Assembly (NCBI GenBank): GCA_037903355.1
Contig: JBAJFE010000023.1
Location: 124,001 to 188,000 of the forward strand
Direction of reading: 5' to 3'
From: Trichuris trichiura
Lineage: Eukaryota > Nematoda > Enoplea > Trichinellida > Trichuridae
DNA: 64,000 nt
Of this stretch, positions 57,569-64,000 are shown piece after piece. How positions within the stretch are numbered: position 1 is the first letter of the stretch; the number at the start of each line of letters is the position of its first letter. The position numbers and the translations under genes were made by a program. The notes below the pieces were generated by a model. The model saw nothing but the letters and a program-made list of their open reading frames with translations, was not told where the DNA came from and did not search any database.

Positions 57569-58839
57569 TATACTAACCAGCGGGCGGAAAATCAGTGAGC
57601 CCCTTTTTTCTTCAAATCAACCGTATTGTTCACCATTTCAATTGCGCAAAAATAAATAGAAATGCAGATAGTTGCCAACTCTTTGATGTTGACTATCCGA
57701 AACGACGTGAGCGGAGGGCAATGGTAATCGTACCCGAATTGTAGCTGCTCATAGCTCCATTCAATTTAAAAATTTCTTCATTAGAGTCCGTAGAGGGGAG
57801 AAAATAGCAAAAGGAAGCTCTCGCCTACGGTTCCAGAGCAAGCTTTAATAAAATTTTGGCGTAACTTAGAAAATTTTAAAATTAACAGCACCAATGCACT
57901 TTACCAGATGGTGCTATTTTGCTCTGCTAGCTTTATTCGTTCTGGTAGCGCGGCTAAATGCGAAAATAAACGTGCAGTACGCTGTTTGAAAAACCGTTTG
58001 GTCGTGGAAATGTAAACGCTGCAATTTTAGCCCCTATCCCGCTGAGTTAAAATTTCCCTGTCGCAAGGGCAACACCACCAGTGCGATACAGTTCCTGAAT
58101 AGTTATATTGGCTATTTTGTAAAAAAAAATTCCTACGCTATGTCACTAAAGATACGTAGGTTCCTACAGTAACTGGGTTTTTTAGGACTTTCTGTACAAA
58201 CGAGAAATGCTTCCACCATAAACTATCCGTTGTTCTTGACAAAATTTATGCGCAAACGGGAAGGAATGAATTGCCATCTTTAATTTATTTGTTAAAACGC
58301 CACGTTAAAGCGCGGCAACATTGGTTGGACAGAGATTTACCGTTAAAACTTTAAACGGCTGCTGCTCAACGGAAATAAAAATGTACTGTGTATAAAAAAT
58401 GTTTTAGTTTATTTTTTCTGAATGAACAATAAATATACAGTATGAATAAATGATGTCCAAGTTTTAAAAATTCAATCTGTTGAATTAGGTTGCAGTATTG
58501 AGCTAGCAGGTAGATTAGAATTTCCGCAGTACTTTTAGGACTGAAACTAATTATTCGAGCCGAAGTATGGCATTGATGTGCAGTAATTTAGCGCTCAATC
58601 AGGAAACAATGCGCTTCCTTCGAAATGACGGGTTTTTTCAAATTAGGAAGAGAATTCAAAACGGTTTGAAAGCCAAGAAAAAAGGGTGCTATATTTGGCT
58701 AAAAGACGGCCTGAAGTAAAAGCAAACGACCAACTTCCCGAAGAAATTAAATTTCCATGCTTAGCTGGAACCCGGCAGCTACGTAGACCAGTTTCTTCCA
58801 CGCAAAGTGAAGCTTGAAAGGTTCAAAAACTAAAGCGGA

Positions 58840-59127
58840 ATGAAGAGAGTAAACAAAATTGCGGTTATGTCAATCTTTCGTCGAATGAACTTGTTGGCAA
58901 GTCATTCCTCGTGGAATCGAGGTTTTACAGTGCTTGTTTTTGCTCTCACTTTGCATTTCACTTCGCCTTTTTATCTTTTTATTACCGCTACGATTTTACT
59001 TTATCTTATGATTTTTAAAAATCTGTCGACTTTATACTGCCCCGTATTCGTTCAAATTTATTTTACTTTATTAGCTTCGGTCACTGCTTTCCTGCGGACC
59101 GCGCGCAAACTGTCTCCAAAAGAGTGA
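58840..59127 (+). CDS. Hypothetical small membrane-like ORF (95 residues)
   Basis: Begins at an ATG. Long hydrophobic runs (FTVLVFALTLHF, FYLFITATILLYLMIF, then IYFTLLASVTAFL) would span a membrane two to three times, with basic ends. No homologue recognised. T-rich DNA readily gives such frames by chance, so this is weak. Confidence 0.15.
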   Translation: MKRVNKIAVMSIFRRMNLLASHSSWNRGFTVLVFALTLHFTSPFYLFITATILLYLMIFKNLSTLYCPVFVQIYFTLLASVTAFLRTARKLSPKE

Positions 59128-61340
59128 AGCTTTACCTCCTTAAACTTGCGCCGTTCCCATTTTAAAACTGGAACTTTTATTTGAACCAGAGTATCTTTTA
59201 CAACATTATCATTACGTGCTGATAATTAATGGCGAAGGTGAGTACTGAAAGCTGCTTATGACAATTGAATAGATTGGTTTTTGTACAGCTATACGCGAAT
59301 AGCATACAGGCAGAAAGGGGTGCGAACGAGTTCGAATAATTTTATTTTACTGTTTTGACAGGCTTTTCCGCCGACGCCCGCCATGTTCGTCAATAATCGG
59401 GGCACGTAACTAGCACATACCAAACTTTTGGCATTTCGCCAGATGCATTTTACCCTATGCAATGGTGGGAAAAAGTCCTGTAGTTCCTATTTTTAGCGGG
59501 ATGAACTGGAGAGTTGAATGGACTGCGGCAAAATATGTAAAACAATTCTAAAGACGTGAACAAACACATATAACGCGAAAAACAAAAAGCTTGTATAGGA
59601 ATCTTACCTGAGCATCATTTTTGTCATTTTACCTGAGCATCAACTTTTACTGTATTCATTGCAAGAAATTTTGCTAAGTAAAGAATTGCGCCGGATAGCA
59701 GCTGTAAATTAAACGGAAATTCGAGCACAAAGCAATGAAAAAACTAAAAAATAAAACCGATAGGTTCCTTTGCGTCACTGCATAGGGTATAGTATACATA
59801 CGCCTCTCACTTTATGCACAGCGTAATGGGTGTTATGTTCGCTCAAAATTTACAAAAACGTTTACATCAGCGACTATGGGATGGTTAGTCGAGCAAAATC
59901 GGTTTTGAAAATGATTTGCTTTGCCCATGAGAGTTTTGTGACGTCAACGTCCATTCAGCGTTCCTTTAAGCAGTTCGAAACGTTGTCGAGGCAACAACCT
60001 GCTTTTCATTACTTTGTTTGGTTGCGCGAAAGGTCGTTAACTCTTGCAGACACCATTTAACAACTCGTCTGGCTTTGTTTTGAACCATTTTGCCTAACCA
60101 TAATTAATAGTAAGGTTCAGTTTACGAGACTTTCGGTTCGCGTTAATCGATCTGTTAAAAGTCCGTGAGCTGATAGGCGCTTTGCACCTTGAAAAGGCAA
60201 CTTTTTGTTATTTTTCCAAATGAATCGCTGCCGTACGTATCGTTGCCTAAGGTAAGGTTGAAGGGTCCATTTCAACTTATCAAAGGCCTCATTCATCACT
60301 CTTTTAAGGTTACTTGACCAGCAAAGCGCTTGCAGTGATTTAAGATTATTGCCTCCCGTAAGATCTTAATACTTGTTTCATTACGGGTGAGCTGCCATTG
60401 AGATTTAAACATTCTAGGACATTGAACGTCAAAAAAAGCTGTCCACGTCCAAATCGAATCAGCGTTGCGATAAGGCAGCGTTTTCGCCTTCCTTCCAACA
60501 AGATCAAATCAATACGGTTCAAAAGCAGCGAAACGCATACCGTAGATACCTTCTTGCATACCTTCATATCTGCAAAGTGCAAGCAGCATTTGACACTTCA
60601 CCACCTATACGCGTAGATCCCATATAAGGTGCAGTACTTTTAATTAATGCAAATGGACCGCTAAACCGCGCCAACAAGAAAATGTAAAATTTTTTCTTAA
60701 AAAAATCCCTCCTTTGAAAGTATATAGCTACTTTATGATTAATTCAATTCCTTTGTCTTCGCAGTGATGTAAGGTTGTCTCCTTTTCATTGGGTGAACAT
60801 ATAAATAAATGAATAGGCATTACGCGCAAAGTGCCGCCAAGTGTAAAGCGCTCACATTGCTTTGAATATGTAAATGAGCAAAACCGACGCGCTTCCATTC
60901 ATTCTGTTCGTTGTTTCAATAAAACACGCATTTCACTTTCCATTGAGCGATCGTTGATCATTTTGTTAAAATAAGACTTATGCTTTAAGTAATCTCCTTA
61001 ACGTTGGGATGCTGCCAAAAAGGCTATATCAATTAAGGCGTTTGTTTTGTAACACAAATTCACCTCATTTGTAACGTAATGTCATAGTTTCATTCTTTTC
61101 GCCGCATTGCCGGTTATTCACTGGGTGCTGCGCGGCAAACGCTCAAACAAAGTTCAGACACCCTATTATTGCTTCTGTTACTTCTGCTTTTGCCTAATAA
61201 TCTTACGAGCATTGCAACTATTTACATTGTTACGAAAACGAAGCATTCTTAAACGACGCGTTTCAAGCGAAACGTTGCGTAATGGATATCCCATTTCGTT
61301 CGTACAACATGAAGTCCAAGTTTAAGTATTCTCGCACCCA

Positions 61341-61346
61341 TTTATT
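61341..61346 (-). terminator. Candidate poly(A) signal of the collagen gene
   Basis: AATAAA on the minus strand, about 130 nt beyond the collagen stop. Confidence 0.5.
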
Positions 61347-61473
61347 CTCGCATATTCCATCCATGTACGGTGAGTGGTAACAGAGAGAGAGAGGACGATG
61401 TAATAGTAGTAGTAATAGTAATAATAATGATGATAGGATAAAGGTTCAAAGTTAATTAAGCGATTTGATGTTT

Positions 61474-62453
61474 TTATAATTTCTTGAAGTTTTTCCTGGG
61501 GCAGGGGCAATATTGGCCATCGGTACCTGGCGGACCTGGCTCACCTGCTTTGCCCTGGTCTCCAGGTTGTCCATCTTTGCCGGGAAGTCCAGGTGGACCT
61601 TTGGGTCCAGCACATCCATCACTACCTGGCTTTCCTGACTTCCCAGGTTTGCCAGATGCTCCCGCTTTACCTGCCGGCCCTTTAGCTCCGCACGGTCCAC
61701 GCTTGCCTTTTCCCTTATAGGCAATACCATCAGCGCCTGGGTCACCAGCTGGACCAGGGGGTCCAACAGGTCCTTTTGGACCAGGGCATCCAGCTGGTCC
61801 AGCAGCTCCACGGTCTCCTTGCTTACCGTCATTGCCGGGCGGGCCTGGCGGACCTTTTGCACCCTGTTCAGGCAAGCTGCTTTATCTGATAGTGACGTAT
61901 TTTTGCTTCTTAAACCTACCGGAGCTCCACGGGGACCTGGTTGCCCTGGCGGTCCCTTGGGTGCATCGCATTTGAAACATTCCTGTGGCGGTTTTGGCAC
62001 TATAGGTACGTCCTTTTGTCCTGGTTTGCCTCTCTCGCCTTTTCTTCCTTTTTTTCCTGGTTTACCCGGACATCCACGCTTGCCAGGTTTGCCCCGCGGT
62101 CCGCTTGGGCACACATTCTCCTCATGGCAGATACATTGGGGATTGGATGCGCGACGGCTTCTCGTCTTGCTCGCTTCTCCTTCCATTCTTATTAAATCCT
62201 CTAATAACTTGTTCGATTGCGCCTAAAAGGTGCCTTATTGTCTGCACAGTCTGCTTTCGTGCCTAAATATTCTACGTCTTGTTCAAACGACATTTGTACG
62301 TACCCGAAAATGGTCAACTTCCTGAGAAACGTAGTTTCGAAGATTCCACTGCCGATTGCAAACAAGGAAAACGGTCGACAACGTTCCAACAATGGCAATG
62401 GCGCTAAGCGATATTGCCAGTACGGCAACCAAGTCAGTTGTCGTCCGAGCCAT
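61474..62453 (-). CDS. Nematode-type cuticle collagen
   Basis: Minus-strand three-exon gene. Exons 62453-62304, 62222-61920 and 61863-61474 join in phase 0 to 280 residues, the usual cuticle-collagen size. The N-terminus is MARTTTD, then a membrane segment ([21 protein letters not shown], residues 8-28), then a helical stretch ([20 protein letters not shown]). A furin-like KTRSRR site follows, typical of homology box A, where the procollagen is cut. The first Gly-X-Y block ([16 protein letters not shown]...) is followed by a Cys spacer (ECFKCDAPK) and two longer Gly-X-Y blocks, broken once by IAYKGK. The tail is [11 protein letters not shown]. Cys pairs between the blocks would form interchain disulfides. 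The product is secreted to form extracellular cuticle. Open frames on the opposite strand are shadows of the repeats. Confidence 0.93.
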
Positions 62454-64000
62454 TCAACACCTTGTTCCTATCTTAAATTTTTTAAAAGTAAATTTGCATA
62501 AGCGCACGTATAAACGTCTTAGTAGGGTGGTATAGTGTACATGAAAGCTGTATATTCTACTTTGAAAGGGAAACTCGAGCAGGCAGAGCAGAGACTGGAC
62601 GTGACTTTCTGTTTTACGGGATGATTGTCTTCGTTTAAATAACCCCTTTTCAAACGGTCCTGTTTTAGGATGAATAATAAAAAGCCTTCAAGTGCAGTTC
62701 ACTTTCGACGACCTTGGAGGATTGAAAATGTGTTAACCTTAATAGATAGGAAATTTAGGTACGTCAGTCCGGAAACACACTGATTTAAAATGCCTCTTTA
62801 TTCGCCTTACGCGCAACGGTTGTTGATAGCCAAAAATCTGCAACCGTATTGCGCCGTCACGTCATTAATCATTAAATCCGTTTTAACAAGTTGACACTGA
62901 CACGTCTGACCGGCGTATCGACCATCCCGCCTTCCTCGTTTTTCGGCTAAATTGAATGCTTCGAATAATTTTTCTTACCGCTTTGCACGTTTTGACAAAA
63001 CACGTTTTCCCATCAACCAGCAATAATAAGGGCGTAGCAAAGATTTATTTGGAAACGTTGTTCGTTGCCTTCAAGCTAGCACCGGTCGCCTGTCAGTCTG
63101 CGTGAATTACAATTTTAATGGAAGTCTCGCCGCGAACAAAAAACTTCCTTTCGGGCAATATTTAAAGGATTAACTTTTTTCCCCTCTTTTTTATGTCATT
63201 AAATCAACAGGCTGTTCATTTCTCCCGCGTCAAATGCTTTACTGCTGATGTGCCGCATGTAAATTAGAGTAAAAAACTTCTTTCTTACCGCACATTGCAA
63301 CGCGTCAAAAACATCGTCCCTAATCGAAGTCGAAACGATAAGCAAAGCTACAGTACGTATGGCTGTGTTTTTTTTTTGTTGAAAATTTACATCAAGCTCT
63401 AAGGCTAGCCAAGACTAGTACATCAATTATCCTTTTGTGATTGATGCACAAATTATGATGAGCTGTCACATTCCGACCTGCTTGCAAAGGCTTCGACCAT
63501 GGCATTTACATGGCATCATTTTGTTTTGGACAAACATTAAAGTGACACCATCGCTGCTAATTGCAGCCACCTTATATGGACAACCAATTGAAATCGCAAT
63601 TTCATCACCTACGATAGAGGTGAGAGCAAGTTGCCATTACAGTTTTTTTCAATACCGTCCGTATGAACCGTTTGGTCATTCCAGTTTTGGGACGCATAGT
63701 TTATTCTATTAGGCTGTCGCCTTTAAAGCGGACAACTTTTTTTCCACGATTGGATTTCACTGTGATTTGCTCCTTCGCTAAACGTTGACGTTATTGTTAG
63801 CCATACAAAAGTTGTAGTTGCTTCTACGCTCATAGCTCACTCTGCTAAAATAATAAAGAACTGTCCTTATTGCCGACTTACTTTGGACAGGCTCAAAGGG
63901 AGGATGAATTCAGCAAAAACCAGTGCCAACATTTTACTAAACTTTCGGTTATTGACCCTATTCCGCATAGGACAGTAGAAAGTTAATTGAAATGCTTCGG
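62454..64000. other. Region upstream of collagen without a supported gene
   Basis: Should contain the collagen promoter; an ATTTGCAT octamer lies about 40 bp upstream of the ATG. A frame at 63,437-63,712 opens at GTG and has no domain. I see no other gene before the window ends. Confidence 0.45.

Larger units (their letters stand above)
57258..61473. other. Intergenic region between the tandem array and collagen
   Basis: Holds hairpin-repeat copy 4 and otherwise AT-rich DNA. No gene with a recognised domain. A 95-codon ATG frame at 58,840 is listed separately. A TAG/TAA trinucleotide patch (61,402-61,430) and GA run (61,381-61,392) lie close to the collagen 3' end. Confidence 0.45.

Noticed and set aside
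61484..62226. Pro/Gly/Leu-rich plus-strand frames opposite collagen
   Set aside because: They are antisense reflections of Gly-X-Y codons.
63437..63712. 91-codon frame near the window end
   Set aside because: Starts at GTG, with no domain and no flanking splice signals.

Overview
The window is animal nuclear DNA, most probably from a nematode. Genes are split by many short introns (about 50-100 nt), start in ATG and lack operon-like spacing. One gene encodes a cuticle collagen with a membrane-anchored N-terminus and interrupted Gly-X-Y blocks. A complete chordin gene, which to my knowledge the Caenorhabditis lineage lacks, makes an early-branching (enoplean, Trichuris/Trichinella-like) nematode the best guess. 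The species is an inference, not something read from the sequence.

Layout. 0.6-0.7 kb: one likely first exon on the minus strand, perhaps of an FMNL-type formin. 6.0-6.9 kb: an intronless PP1-like Ser/Thr phosphatase. 11.1-20.0 kb (+): a 19-exon chordin gene of about 996 residues with the order VWC, four CHRD, three VWC. 20.6-27.4 kb (-): a four-exon Shaw/Kv3 potassium channel, tail to tail with chordin, with a 5.3-kb first intron. 34.1-34.9 kb (-): a six-exon AP-3 sigma subunit. 36.5-37.5 kb (+): a five-exon predicted gene I do not recognise. 38.2-40.4 kb (+): a 13-finger C2H2 zinc-finger protein. 61.5-62.5 kb (-): a three-exon cuticle collagen.

41-47.5 kb is a transposon graveyard. A decayed Penelope-like reverse transcriptase lies at 41.1-42.8 kb. 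A ZBED/hAT-type transposase (43.5-47.5 kb) is split by a second, minus-strand Penelope-like element (43,801-46,020), bounded by a 13-bp target duplication. That element carries RT and GIY-YIG remnants, roughly 300-bp inverted repeats, and hammerhead-ribozyme-like cores in its termini.

50.1-57.3 kb is a head-to-tail array of about 2.1-2.6-kb units. Two junctions hold a conserved TATA-box block, a rapidly diverging small ORF and an AATAAA signal; a third junction has lost that cassette. This is the least explained part of the window. A dispersed hairpin repeat (MITE-like, four copies) and an excess of the octamer ATGCAAAT run through the whole window.

The genes do not form one pathway. Chordin is an extracellular BMP antagonist, the channel repolarises excitable cells, AP-3 sigma acts in endosomal/lysosomal sorting, the phosphatase dephosphorylates proteins and the collagen builds cuticle.
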